Assembly (NCBI GenBank): GCA_965202905.1
Contig: OZ241868.1
Location: 3,596,001-3,660,000 of the forward strand
Direction of reading: 5' to 3'
Length of the DNA: 64,000 nt
Source: CAYFYS01 sp965202905
Lineage (GTDB): Bacteria > Pseudomonadota > Alphaproteobacteria > MPNO01
Of this stretch, positions 26,913 through 36,333 are shown piece by piece; within the stretch, counting starts at the first letter, position 1; every line of letters starts with the position of its first letter. Position numbers and translations under genes: made by a program. The notes beneath the pieces were generated by a model. The model saw nothing but the letters and a program-made list of their open reading frames with translations, was not told the DNA's origin and made no database searches.

Positions 26913-28541
26913 GTGTCCGGCGTCTCTTATCAGCGCATTCCGTTCGCGCATAACCGGCGTTTCAAGCGACGCCGGCCGATGGTTTGGAAGATGTTGGCTT
27001 CGTGCTGCCTGTTCTCGCTGGCGGCTGCGGCGGTCCACGGATCGGCCTTTTCGCTGCGTGAGGAGGGTGACGCGGACCGGATCGCCGCGCTTGCCCGGGC
27101 ACAGACCGTCGCGCACCGGATTGCAGGGCTCCCGGAGGGGGGCGCCAGCCCGGAACCGTTGCAAGTCGCGCGCCTTTCCGAGCCCCGGGACGCCGCGCGT
27201 CGAACCGCGCCCGACGTGGCGTTGAGCGCCGCCCGGCCCGGAATCGAGACCGAACTCGTCGCTCTTCCTCCCGGTCCCGGCGGGCGCGAGATCGTCGGGC
27301 CGCCCACGGCCGAGGATGCAGCCTGGATCGCCGCCTGGGAGGCCGATGCCGAGGACGCGGTCCATCTGGGTCTGCTGCCGAGCGCCGGAATCCGCGCGGC
27401 CAGCCGTGCCGATGCGAGCCGGAATATCGTGATCAAGCGCGGCGATACGATGATGCATCTGATGGAGCGCGCCACTATCCCGCGCAATCAAGCGATCCAG
27501 GCAATCCAGGCGATGCGCAAGATCTACGATCCGCGCCGGATCGTCCCGGGCCAGAAGCTCACCATCGACTACACCGCCAGCGACGCCGATCTCGACGACC
27601 GCGGCTTCCTGCTTCGCCGGGTCCATCTGACGACGGCGGTCGGCCGGGCGATCTCGGTCGATCGCAAGGACAAGGGCCAGTACCGCGCCCGCAAAATCAA
27701 GACACCGCTGAAGACCGAACTCGGCCGCGCGGCCGGCGCCGTCCGCTCCTCGCTTTACGTCGCGGCGCAGGCGGTGCAACTCCCTCCTCCGGTGATGATC
27801 GAGTTCATTCGGATTTATAGCTGGGATGTCGATTTTCAGCGCGACCTGCGTCCGGGCGATACATTCGAAGTGGCCTGGGAAAAATACTACACGTCCGAGG
27901 GCGAGTTCGTCGGCCACGGCGATATCGTCTTCGGCTCGATGACGCTCAGCGGCGCGGTCAAGCGGCTCTACCGCTTCGCCGGCCAAGACGGCTCCGGGTA
28001 TTTCGACGAGAAAGGCGCGAGCGCGCGCAAGCCGCTGTTGCGCACGCCGATCGACGGCGCGCGGCTAAGCTCGAGCTACGGTCGCCGCCGACACCCGATC
28101 CTGGGCTATACGCTGATGCACCGCGGGACGGACTTCGCCGCGCGGCCTGGCACCCCGGTGTTTGCCGCCGGCGACGGGCGGATCGGCTATGCCGGGCGCA
28201 ACGGCGCCTACGGCAAGTATGTGCGCATCCGCCACAACAGCCGCTATCAGACCGCCTACGCCCATCTGCGCTCGATCCGCCGCGGTATCCGCCCCGGCCG
28301 GCGCGTCAAGCAGGGCCAGGTCATCGGCTATCTCGGCTCGACCGGCCGATCCACCGGCCCGCACCTGCACTACGAGGTCCTGATGGACAACCGGCAGGTC
28401 GATCCGATGAAGGTCAGGATGCCCCCGCGGCGCACCCTGCGCGGCAAGGAGCTGGCGTCCTTCCAAGCCTATCGCGGCGCGCTCGACCGGCAGATCGCGG
28501 GCATGGTCAAGGACAAGACCACCACGCTCAGCCGGCGTTAG
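26913..28541 (+). CDS. M23-family murein endopeptidase with LysM-like domain
   Basis: 542 residues from a GTG start. An N-terminal basic stretch and one membrane/signal segment (about residues 25-45) precede a long linker. A LysM-like module IVIKRGDTMMHLMERATIPR is followed by PGQKLTIDY (about 170-215). The C-terminal LytM/M23 domain holds the zinc ligands in HRGTDFAA (H and D) and in TGPHLHYEV (HxH), about residues 405-490. It probably cleaves peptidoglycan crosslinks in the periplasm during growth or division. It stands alone. Confidence 0.85.
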   Translation: MSGVSYQRIPFAHNRRFKRRRPMVWKMLASCCLFSLAAAAVHGSAFSLREEGDADRIAALARAQTVAHRIAGLPEGGASPEPLQVARLSEPRDAARRTAPDVALSAARPGIETELVALPPGPGGREIVGPPTAEDAAWIAAWEADAEDAVHLGLLPSAGIRAASRADASRNIVIKRGDTMMHLMERATIPRNQAIQAIQAMRKIYDPRRIVPGQKLTIDYTASDADLDDRGFLLRRVHLTTAVGRAISVDRKDKGQYRARKIKTPLKTELGRAAGAVRSSLYVAAQAVQLPPPVMIEFIRIYSWDVDFQRDLRPGDTFEVAWEKYYTSEGEFVGHGDIVFGSMTLSGAVKRLYRFAGQDGSGYFDEKGASARKPLLRTPIDGARLSSSYGRRRHPILGYTLMHRGTDFAARPGTPVFAAGDGRIGYAGRNGAYGKYVRIRHNSRYQTAYAHLRSIRRGIRPGRRVKQGQVIGYLGSTGRSTGPHLHYEVLMDNRQVDPMKVRMPPRRTLRGKELASFQAYRGALDRQIAGMVKDKTTTLSRR

Positions 28542-28594
28542 AGAGCATCGTTTCCGAAATCCCGCGCCGGACGCGCCGCGTTTCTGGGACGACC

Positions 28595-28755
28595 GTCCCG
28601 GCGACGAGTGCTGCTATCGCGAGGACGGCGGTCGCGCGGCGGATCGCGGCCCGCTTGCTGGAGGCGGCCGAGGACGACCTTGCCTTCGCCGAGGGACGGT
28701 TCGCCGGCGCCGACCGCTCGATCGAACTGGTCGAAATCGCCAGGGCCGCCTGTCA
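28595..28755 (+). pseudogene. Fragment of a molybdopterin hydroxylase large subunit (CoxL-like)
   Basis: One frame reads ARTAVARRIAARLLEAAEDD and LAFAEGRFAGADRSIELVEI followed by ARAA. This is the characteristic segment of the xanthine dehydrogenase/CO dehydrogenase large subunit (AAHLLEA-x-x-x-D-I-x-F-x-D-G-R-F-x-V-x-GTDRSI). Only about 50 codons survive between the M23 gene and yejF. The rest of the ~800-residue protein and its partner subunits are absent. Confidence 0.55.
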
Positions 28756-28780
28756 GCCCGGTCGGCCGCGTTGCCCGGGC

Positions 28781-30439
28781 CTATGTCGCGACCTCGTCGG
28801 TCTCCACGGCCTCGATGTTGAAGGCGGCGGCGATCAGGGCGCAGGTATAAGGCTCGGCCGGGCTCTCGAAGATCCGTGCGGCGCTGCCCTGCTCGACCAC
28901 CCGGCCGGCCCGCATGACGATGACCTCATCGGCCAGCGCGCGCACGACCTTGAGGTCATGGCTGATGAACAGATAGGCGAGCCGGTGGCGCTCCTGGAGC
29001 TCGCGCAGCAGGTCGACGATCTGCGCCTGGACCGACATGTCGAGCGCCGAGGTCGGCTCGTCGAGCACGATGAAGCGCGGCTTGAGCACGATCGCGCGCG
29101 CAATCGCAATCCTCTGGCGCTGGCCGCCGGAGAACTCGTGAGGGTAGCGGTCCTGGGAGTCGGGATCGAGCCCCACTTCGCGCAAGGCGTCGCAGACCCG
29201 CTCGCGCCGGCGCGGCGCCGCGCCCGCCATGCCGTGGACCAGCAGCCCCTCCTCGACGATCTGGCCGACCGAAAGCCGTGGGCTGAGCGAGCCGTAGGGG
29301 TCCTGGAAGACGATCTGCATCTGGCTGCGCAGCGGGCGCAGCTCGGACCAGCTCTTGTCCTGGATATCCGCGCCGACGAAGCGGATCGGACCCCGGCTGC
29401 GCTCCAGCCGCAGGAGCCCCAAGGCGAGCGTGGTCTTGCCCGATCCGCTCTCGCCGACGACGCCGACGGTGCGGCCCTCGCGCACCGAGACCGTGACGCC
29501 ATCGACCGCCTTGATGTGGCCGACCACCCGGCGCAGCACGCCGCGCTTGACGGGAAACCAGACCTTCAGGTCGTCGGCGGCCATCACCTCGGCCGCGCCG
29601 TCCGGCGCGGCGACCGGATGGCCCTTCGGCTCGGCGGCCAGCAAGTGACGGGTATAGGCATTCTGCGGCTCGTCGAAGATGGCGGCGGTCGGGCCGGTCT
29701 CGACGATCTCGCCCTGGGTCATCACCGCGACCCGGTGGGCGAGTTTGCGCACGATGCCGAGGTCGTGGGTGATCAGCAGCATCGACATGCCGAGCTCGGC
29801 CTGGAGCCCGCCGAGGAGCTTGAGAATTTGCGCCTGGACGGTCACGTCGAGCGCCGTCGTCGGCTCGTCGGCGATCAGAAGCTCCGGGTCGTTCGCCAGG
29901 GCCATCGCGATCATCACCCGCTGGCGCTGCCCGCCCGAGAGCTGGTGTGGATAGGCCTGAAGCCGGCTCTCGGCCTCGGGCAGGCCGACCTGGTGGAGCA
30001 GCGCCAGGATGCGGCCCCTGGCGCCGGCCCGGTCGAGCCCCTTGTGGACCTTGAGGATCTCGCCGATCTGCTTCTCGATGGTGTGCAGCGGGTTGAGCGA
30101 GGTCGTCGGCTCCTGGAAGATCATCGAGACCTTGTTGCCGCGCACCGTGCGCAAGGCGGCCAGATCGGCATCCAGCAACTCGATGCCGGCAAGCCGGATC
30201 GACCCGCTCGGGTGATGGGCGCTCGGATAGGGCAGGAGCCGCAGGATCGACAGCGCGGAGACCGATTTCCCCGATCCGCTTTCGCCGACCAGCGCGAGCG
30301 TCTCGCCGCGGCCGATCGAGAACGAGATGTTGCGCACCGCCCGGACCTCGCGCGCGCCGCGGCCGAAGGAGACCGACAAATCCTCGACGCTCAGGATCGG
30401 CGCCTCACTCAACGAACGTCTTTCGCGGATCGAGCGCAT
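28781..30439 (-). CDS. yejF: Peptide ABC transporter ATPase with two nucleotide-binding domains (YejF-like)
   Basis: 552 residues with two complete ATPase cassettes. The first has GESGSGKS (~residue 50), LSGGQRQRVMIAMAL and DEPTTALD. The second has GESGSGKTT (~330), FSGGQRQRIAIARAI and DEPTSALD. C-terminal oligopeptide-transporter extensions (YTRHLLAAEP, YTCALIAA) follow each. YejF energises the YejABEF microcin C/oligopeptide importer. ATG 30439 has AAGG at good spacing and overlaps yejE by 35 bp; a TTG at 30412 is an alternative start. Confidence 0.9.
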   Translation of the reverse strand: MRSIRERRSLSEAPILSVEDLSVSFGRGAREVRAVRNISFSIGRGETLALVGESGSGKSVSALSILRLLPYPSAHHPSGSIRLAGIELLDADLAALRTVRGNKVSMIFQEPTTSLNPLHTIEKQIGEILKVHKGLDRAGARGRILALLHQVGLPEAESRLQAYPHQLSGGQRQRVMIAMALANDPELLIADEPTTALDVTVQAQILKLLGGLQAELGMSMLLITHDLGIVRKLAHRVAVMTQGEIVETGPTAAIFDEPQNAYTRHLLAAEPKGHPVAAPDGAAEVMAADDLKVWFPVKRGVLRRVVGHIKAVDGVTVSVREGRTVGVVGESGSGKTTLALGLLRLERSRGPIRFVGADIQDKSWSELRPLRSQMQIVFQDPYGSLSPRLSVGQIVEEGLLVHGMAGAAPRRRERVCDALREVGLDPDSQDRYPHEFSGGQRQRIAIARAIVLKPRFIVLDEPTSALDMSVQAQIVDLLRELQERHRLAYLFISHDLKVVRALADEVIVMRAGRVVEQGSAARIFESPAEPYTCALIAAAFNIEAVETDEVAT

Positions 30440-31469
30440 CGCGCACGCCTTCGCCGACAAAGATCAAGAGCGACAGGGTGACGACGATGGTCACCGAGGC
30501 GGTGATGGCAAGCCACGGCGCCTGCAGATTCGCCTTGCCCTGGGCCAGCAGTTCGCCCAGCGAGGGCGAGCCCGGCGGCAGGCCGAACCCCAGGAAGTCG
30601 AGCGCCGTCAGGCTGGTGATCGAGCCCGTCAGGATCAGCGGCAGAAACGTGAGCGTCGCTACCATCGAGTTGGGAAGAACATGGCGGCGAATGATGGTCA
30701 GGTTGTCGACGCCGAGCGCGCGCGCCGCGCGGACATAGTCGAAGTTTCGGGCGCGAAGGAACTCCGCCCGCACCACCCCTTCGAGCGCCATCCAGCCGAA
30801 TAGCAGCATGATGCCGAGCAGCCACCAGAAATTCGGTGTGACCAGGCTGGCCAGAATGATCAGCAGGAACAGGACCGGCAGGCCTTGCCACACCTCGATG
30901 AAGCGTTGGGTCACCAGGTCGACCAGGCCGCCGAAATAGCCCTGGACCGCGCCGACCGCGACGCCGATCACCGAGCCGAAGAAGGTGAGCGTGATGCCGA
31001 ACAGGACCGAGATGCGAAATCCGTAGACCGCGCGCGCGAGAACGTCGCGCGCCTGATCGTCGGTGCCGAGCCAGTTGTCCGCGCTCGGCGGCGCGGGCGC
31101 CGGCGCCTTGATGTCGTAGTTCACCGTGCGGTAGCTGAAGGGGATCAGCGGCCAGACCATCCAGCCGTTCTTCTCGCGGATCAGGCTCTGGACATCGGGC
31201 TCGCGGTATTCCGCCTCGGTCTGGAAATCGCCGCCGAAGACGGTCTCGGGATAGGTGACGAAGACCGGGAAATAGTACCCGCCATCGTAGCCGACCACGA
31301 GCGGTTTGTCGTTGGCGATGAATTCGGCCGGCAGGGTGATGAAGAACAGCGCGAGAAACACCCAGGCCGAGAGGAACGCGCGCCGGTTGTTGCGGAAATT
31401 GCGCAGCCGTCTGCGGTTGAGCGGCGACAGCGGCCCGCCCAGGCCCCGTTCGCCGCCCGGCTCACGCAC
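30405..31469 (-). CDS. yejE: Peptide ABC transporter permease (YejE-like)
   Basis: 354 residues. An N-terminal membrane segment is followed by a large periplasmic insert (about residues 60-130) with NGWMVWPLIPFSYRTVNYDI and LGTDDQARDVLARAVYGFRI, typical of YejE/OppC. The permease core carries the EAA-like loop AARALGVDNLTIIRRHVLPN. The GTG start overlaps the yejB stop by 8 bp. It pairs with YejB in the inner membrane. Confidence 0.92.
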   Translation of the reverse strand: MREPGGERGLGGPLSPLNRRRLRNFRNNRRAFLSAWVFLALFFITLPAEFIANDKPLVVGYDGGYYFPVFVTYPETVFGGDFQTEAEYREPDVQSLIREKNGWMVWPLIPFSYRTVNYDIKAPAPAPPSADNWLGTDDQARDVLARAVYGFRISVLFGITLTFFGSVIGVAVGAVQGYFGGLVDLVTQRFIEVWQGLPVLFLLIILASLVTPNFWWLLGIMLLFGWMALEGVVRAEFLRARNFDYVRAARALGVDNLTIIRRHVLPNSMVATLTFLPLILTGSITSLTALDFLGFGLPPGSPSLGELLAQGKANLQAPWLAITASVTIVVTLSLLIFVGEGVRDALDPRKTFVE

Positions 31470-32583
31470 CGCGCGCCTCGAAGTCGATCCGCGGATCGAC
31501 GATCGTGTAGGTCAGGTCGCCGACCAGACGGAGCACCAGCCCGAGCAGGGTGAAGAAGTAGAGCGTGCCGAAAATGATCGGATAGTCGCGCTTCAAGAGC
31601 GCCTCGAAGCCCAGCAGCCCGAGCCCGTCGAGCGAGAAGATCACCTCGATGAGCAGCGCTCCGGTGAACAGGATGCCGACGAACAGGCCGGGAAAGCCGG
31701 CGATCACGATCAGCATCGCGTTGCGGAAGACGTGGCCGTACATCACCCGCGATTCGGTGAGCCCCTTGGCGCGCGCGGTCAGCACGTACTGCATGTTGAT
31801 CTGATCAAGGAAGGAGTTCTTGGTCAGCATCGACAGGGACAGGAAGCTGCCCGCCACCAGCGCGATCAACGGCAGGCTCAGATGCCAGAAATAGTCGGCG
31901 ATCTGGCCCAGGAAGCCGAGTTGATCCGCGTTCTCGGAGGCCAGACCGCGCAAGGGAAACCAGTCCAGGAAGCTGCCCCCGGCGAAGAAGACGATCAGCA
32001 GCACCGCCAGCACGAAGGAGGGCGTGGCGAAGGCGACGGACATGACGACCGTGGTCCAGACATCGACGCGCGAACCGTCGCGCACCGCCTTGCGGATCCC
32101 CAGCGGGATCGAGACCAGATAGATGATCAGCGTGCTCCACAGCCCGAGCGAGATCGAGACCGGCATCTTTTCGAGCACCAGGTTCACCACCGTCTCGTCG
32201 CGAAAATAGCTGGTGCCGAAATCGAACACGAGGAACTTGCCCATCATCAGGAAGAACCGCTCGTGCACCGGCTTGTCGAAGCCGAATTCCCGTTCGAGCT
32301 GGGCGATGAACTGGGGATCGAGCCCCTGGGCGCCGCGGTACTTGCCGGTTACCGCCGAGGCACTGGCGCCGGACTGCGCGGCAGTCTGAGACGAGGCGCC
32401 GGTTTCCGTGCCACTGCCGCCGCCGATGCGTGCGGTCGCGGCGATGTCGGCGCCGGTCACCTGGGCGATGATCTGCTCGATCGGCCCGCCGGGCGCGAAC
32501 TGGATGATGACGAAGTTGATCACCATGATCCCGAACAAGGTCGGGATCATCAACAGCAGCCGGCGGATGATATAGCTCAGCAC
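31462..32583 (-). CDS. yejB: Peptide ABC transporter permease (YejB-like)
   Basis: 373 residues. The N-terminal OppB signature YIIRRLLLMIPTLFGIMVIN is followed by FAPGGPIEQII, a Gly/Ala/Ser-rich variable loop (residues 50-80), LDPQFIAQLEREFGFDKPVH and the permease core with ARAKGLTESRVMYGHVFRNA. YejB forms the channel with YejE. It lies 13 bp downstream of the first binding-protein gene in transcription order. Confidence 0.92.
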   Translation of the reverse strand: MLSYIIRRLLLMIPTLFGIMVINFVIIQFAPGGPIEQIIAQVTGADIAATARIGGGSGTETGASSQTAAQSGASASAVTGKYRGAQGLDPQFIAQLEREFGFDKPVHERFFLMMGKFLVFDFGTSYFRDETVVNLVLEKMPVSISLGLWSTLIIYLVSIPLGIRKAVRDGSRVDVWTTVVMSVAFATPSFVLAVLLIVFFAGGSFLDWFPLRGLASENADQLGFLGQIADYFWHLSLPLIALVAGSFLSLSMLTKNSFLDQINMQYVLTARAKGLTESRVMYGHVFRNAMLIVIAGFPGLFVGILFTGALLIEVIFSLDGLGLLGFEALLKRDYPIIFGTLYFFTLLGLVLRLVGDLTYTIVDPRIDFEARGA

Positions 32584-32596
32584 GCCGCGCCAACTC

Positions 32597-34429
32597 CTAG
32601 GGTGCGGGCGGTGCCGCGCCCGCCTCGATCATGGCCGCCTTTCGCGGGTTGTACCACCAAGTATCGACGACGCCGCGGGCGTATCTGGGCTTGGTCCGGG
32701 GCCGGTCGAACTTGTTCCAGTAGGCCAGATGATGCACGCTCTTGTACCATTGCGGCACGGTGTAGTTGTTCCACATCAGCACCCGGTCCAGCGCACGGAC
32801 GGCGGCGGTGAGCGCCTTGCGGCTGCGCGCGCCGATCGCCTTCTCGATCAGGGCGTCGACCGCCGGGTCCCTGATGCCGCCGATGTTGAACGAGCCCGGC
32901 ACATCGGCGAACGCCGAGCCATAGAAATTGCGCTGTTCGAGCCCCGGCGTCAGCGGCTGGACGTAGCGGCGAACGATGATGTCGAAGTCGTGCGTGTCGG
33001 TGCGCACCTTGAAATTGGCGACATCGACGATTCGGATCTTCGCCTCGATTCCCAGCCGTTCGATGTTGCGGATATAGGGATTGATGATCCGGGTGAACGA
33101 GGCCTCGAAAAGCAGGAACTCGATGGTGAAGGGCTTGCCCTCCCCGTCGACCAGCCGGTCGCCCTTGATCGCGTAGCCGGCTTCGCGCAGCAGCCGCGCG
33201 GCGCGGCGCAGCTCACGCCGGATGCGGCCGCTGCCGTCGGTCACGCTGGCGGCGTAGGGCTTGGTGAAGACCTCTTCCGGCGCCTGGCCGCGTAGCGGCT
33301 CGAGCAGGGCGAGCTCATCGGCATCGGGCGGGGCGTGGGCAGCCAGCGCCGAGTTCTCGAACATCGAGTTGGTCCGCTCATAGAGCCCGTAGAACAAATT
33401 CCTGTTGGTCCACTCGAAGTCGAAGGCGAGATCGAGCGCCCGGCGCACCCGCCGGTCCTGGAACTTCTTGCGCCTGAGGTTGAAGAAAAAAGCCTGGACG
33501 CCCGACGGAGTCTCGTCGGAGAGTGTCTGGCGCACCATCAGCTTCTTGCGGATCGCCGGTTTGTCGTACTGGGTCGCCCAGTTTCGCGATGTGAATTCCT
33601 CGCGCAGGTCGTATTGCCCGGCAAAGATCGCCTCGAACGCGATGTCGCGGTCGCGGTAGTAGTCGACCTTGATCCGGTCGAAGTTGAAGCGTCCGCGATT
33701 GACCGGCAGGTCGCGCGCCCAGTAGTCCTTTACCCGCCGGTAGGTCAATGACCGGCCGGGGTCGACATCGACGATCCGGTACGGTCCGCTCGACAGCGGC
33801 GGCGTGAAGGTCGTCTTGGCAAACGCGGTCTTCCCGTAATAGGCCTTCGACAGCACCGGCAGCGCCGCAAGCTGCACCGGCAAGTCGCGGTGGAACCCGG
33901 GCTTGAAGGTAAACTTGACGTAGTCGCGCCGCGGCGCCTCGGCCGAGGCCACGTCGCGGAACAGGATCCGGTACCGCGGATCGCCCTCGCCCACCAGGGC
34001 GCGATAGCTGAAGACCACGTCTTCAGCGGTCATCGGGCTGTCGTCGTGGAAGCGCGCCTCCGGCCGCAGCCGGAAGCCGACCCAGCTCCGGTCGGCCGGA
34101 AGCTCGACCGACCGGGCGAGGAGTCCGTAGAGCGCGTCCGGCTCGTCGAAGGCGCGCGCCATCAGGGTGTCGAAGATCAGCGCGTTCCAGGGCTCTTTCC
34201 GACCCTTGAGGATGAAGGGATTCAGCGTCTCGAAAGTATCGAGGCCCCACAGCCTGAGCGTGCCGCCCTTGGGCGCGTTCGGGTTGACGTAGTCGAAATG
34301 GGCGAAGCCCGACGGGTATTTCAAATCTCCGAAAACCGACACGCCGTGGCTGGCACGGACCTCGTTGCCGAGGGCGGGCGGCGCGGCCGCGATCAGCGCT
34401 GAGGCGAGGAGGGCCGGGACGCGCTTCAT
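32597..34429 (-). CDS. yejA: YejA-like peptide-binding protein, copy nearest the permeases
   Basis: 610 residues, SBP_bac_5 family, with a signal peptide ending near ALGNE (residue ~22). Family blocks are YVNPNAPKGGTLRLWG, RLRPEARFHDDSPMTAEDVV, SSGPYRIVDVDPGRSLTYRR and the C-terminal VPQWYKSVHHLAYWNKFDRP. YejA proteins capture peptides or peptide-nucleotides for the YejBEF importer. Its ATG overlaps the stop of the upstream paralogue (ATGA). The two paralogues diverge throughout, so the duplication is old. Confidence 0.9.
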   Translation of the reverse strand: MKRVPALLASALIAAAPPALGNEVRASHGVSVFGDLKYPSGFAHFDYVNPNAPKGGTLRLWGLDTFETLNPFILKGRKEPWNALIFDTLMARAFDEPDALYGLLARSVELPADRSWVGFRLRPEARFHDDSPMTAEDVVFSYRALVGEGDPRYRILFRDVASAEAPRRDYVKFTFKPGFHRDLPVQLAALPVLSKAYYGKTAFAKTTFTPPLSSGPYRIVDVDPGRSLTYRRVKDYWARDLPVNRGRFNFDRIKVDYYRDRDIAFEAIFAGQYDLREEFTSRNWATQYDKPAIRKKLMVRQTLSDETPSGVQAFFFNLRRKKFQDRRVRRALDLAFDFEWTNRNLFYGLYERTNSMFENSALAAHAPPDADELALLEPLRGQAPEEVFTKPYAASVTDGSGRIRRELRRAARLLREAGYAIKGDRLVDGEGKPFTIEFLLFEASFTRIINPYIRNIERLGIEAKIRIVDVANFKVRTDTHDFDIIVRRYVQPLTPGLEQRNFYGSAFADVPGSFNIGGIRDPAVDALIEKAIGARSRKALTAAVRALDRVLMWNNYTVPQWYKSVHHLAYWNKFDRPRTKPRYARGVVDTWWYNPRKAAMIEAGAAPPAP

Positions 34430-36270
34430 CGCGCGCCGCGCAGGCTCGCCCTGCGCTCCGGCAGGGTTCGCGCCTTTTCCGCATCGACCCACCAACTGAA
34501 GAAATCGCTGCCGTATTTCGGGGTCTTGGCGGGCCGGCCGAACTTGTCCCAATAGGCGATGCGGTCGAACCGCGCGTGCCATTGCGGCACCGCATAGTGG
34601 TTCCACAGCAGCACCCGGTCGAGCGCGCGGCTCGCGCTCACCAGGGACTTGCGGTCGGGCGCCGCGATCAGCGCTTCGATCAGCCCGTCGACCGCCGCGT
34701 CCCGGATTCCTGAGACGTTCTGGCTGCCCTGGCGGTTCGCGGCGTCGCTGCTCCAGAAGTCGCGCTGCTCGTTGCCCGGCGACTCGGACTGGCCCCAGCT
34801 ATGCACCACCATGTCGAAATCGAAGGACCGCAGCCGGTTGATGTACTGCGAGGTATCGACCAGACGGATGGCGCCCCTGATCCCCAGCCGTCCGAGGTTG
34901 CGGATCAACGGCGCCACGACCCGCTCGAAGGGCGGGCTTTGCAGCATGAACTCGATTTCCATCGGCTTGCCGGTGCGGTCCTCGACCAGGCGGTTGTCCT
35001 TGACCGACCAGCCGGCGGTGCGCAGCAGGCGGGCCGCGGCGCGCAGGTTGCGGCGGAGCCTGCCCGAGCCGTCGGTGGCCGGGGGCTCGTAGACTTGGCT
35101 GAACACCTGTTCGGGGACCTTGCCGCGGTAGCGCTCCAGCAGCGCCTTTTCCGCCTTGTCCGGCAGCGCCCGCGCGGCGAGATCGGAGTTGGAGAAGTAG
35201 CTCTTGGTGCGGGTGTACTGGCCGTAGAACAGGTTCTTGTTCGACCACTCGAAGTCGAACGCGTAGCCGATGGCCTGACGGACACGCGCATCGGCGAATT
35301 TGGGCCGGCGGAGGTTGAAGGCGAAGGCCTGCATTCCCGTCGGGCGGGCGTGAGGGATCTCTTCGGTGTGGATCAGGCCGGCCGTGACCGCCGGCGTGCG
35401 GTAGGCGGTCGCCCAGTCCTTGGAGGAATTTTCCCGGCGGTAGTCGTATTCCTGGGCCTTGAACGCCTCCAGCGCGACGGTCTGGTCGCGGTAGAAATCC
35501 TGGCGGATCCGGTCGAAGTTGTAGAGGCCGCGGTTGATCGGCAGGTCCTTGCCCCAATAGTCGTCCACCCGCTCGAAGGTGACGTATCGGCCGGGCTCGA
35601 ACTTGCCGATCCTGTAGGGCCCGCTGCCGAGCGGCGGCTCCAGCGTGGTCCGGCCGAAATCGCGCCCCTGCCAGTAGTGCCTGGGCAGCACCGGCATCTG
35701 GCCCGTGATCTGCGGCAGCTCCCGGTTGGGCGGGCCGGAGAAGTGGAACTTGACCCGGTGCGGGCCGAGCTTTTCGACCTTGGAGATGTTGCGGTAGTAG
35801 AAGCGGAAGAATGGCGCGCCCTGCTCGCGCAGGACATTGAGGCTGAAGACCACATCGTCGGCCGTCACCGGTTTGCCGTCGTGGAACCGGGCCTCGGGCC
35901 GCAGGTTGTAGATGGCGCAGGACAGGTCCTCGGGCACCTCGACGGTCTCGGCGATCAGGCCGTACTCCGCCGAGATCTCGTCGAGCGGCGAGGTCATCAG
36001 CGTCTCGACCACCAGCGAGATGCTCGTCGGATCGCCCTTGGCGATGTACTCGTTGAAGCTGTCGAAGCCGCCGATCGAATGCAGCTTGACCGCCCCGCCC
36101 TTGGGGGCGTCCGGGTTGACGTAGGGCCGGTGCTTGAAATCGGCCGGATAGCCGAGTTCGCCTACCAGGGTCAGGCCGTGGATCTTCTTCGTCCCGTCCG
36201 CCCCTGCCGCCCCGCCGGCAAGCAGCGCCGCCACCAGACACCCTATCCCGGAGATGAGCGATCTGCGCAT
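34426..36270 (-). CDS. yejA: YejA-like peptide-binding protein, second tandem copy
   Basis: 614 residues with a signal peptide (SLISGIGCLVAALLAGGAAG). It has the same architecture as the neighbouring copy: YVNPDAPKGGAVKLHSIGGF, YNLRPEARFHDGKPVTADDV, GSGPYRIGKFEPGRYVTFER and VPQWHARFDRIAYWDKFGRP. It is the first gene of the five-gene operon yejA-yejA-yejB-yejE-yejF. Having two receptors for one permease pair probably widens the peptide range. Confidence 0.9.
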   Translation of the reverse strand: MRRSLISGIGCLVAALLAGGAAGADGTKKIHGLTLVGELGYPADFKHRPYVNPDAPKGGAVKLHSIGGFDSFNEYIAKGDPTSISLVVETLMTSPLDEISAEYGLIAETVEVPEDLSCAIYNLRPEARFHDGKPVTADDVVFSLNVLREQGAPFFRFYYRNISKVEKLGPHRVKFHFSGPPNRELPQITGQMPVLPRHYWQGRDFGRTTLEPPLGSGPYRIGKFEPGRYVTFERVDDYWGKDLPINRGLYNFDRIRQDFYRDQTVALEAFKAQEYDYRRENSSKDWATAYRTPAVTAGLIHTEEIPHARPTGMQAFAFNLRRPKFADARVRQAIGYAFDFEWSNKNLFYGQYTRTKSYFSNSDLAARALPDKAEKALLERYRGKVPEQVFSQVYEPPATDGSGRLRRNLRAAARLLRTAGWSVKDNRLVEDRTGKPMEIEFMLQSPPFERVVAPLIRNLGRLGIRGAIRLVDTSQYINRLRSFDFDMVVHSWGQSESPGNEQRDFWSSDAANRQGSQNVSGIRDAAVDGLIEALIAAPDRKSLVSASRALDRVLLWNHYAVPQWHARFDRIAYWDKFGRPAKTPKYGSDFFSWWVDAEKARTLPERRASLRGAR

Positions 36271-36333
36271 GCGTGATCCCCCGTCAGGCGAAGCTCAAAG
36301 GTGGCGCCGGCGCGCGCCGATCGCAAGCCGCAC

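Noticed and set aside
28655..30481. 608-codon plus-strand frame
   Set aside because: Only its first ~35 codons match CoxL; the rest is the complement of yejF.
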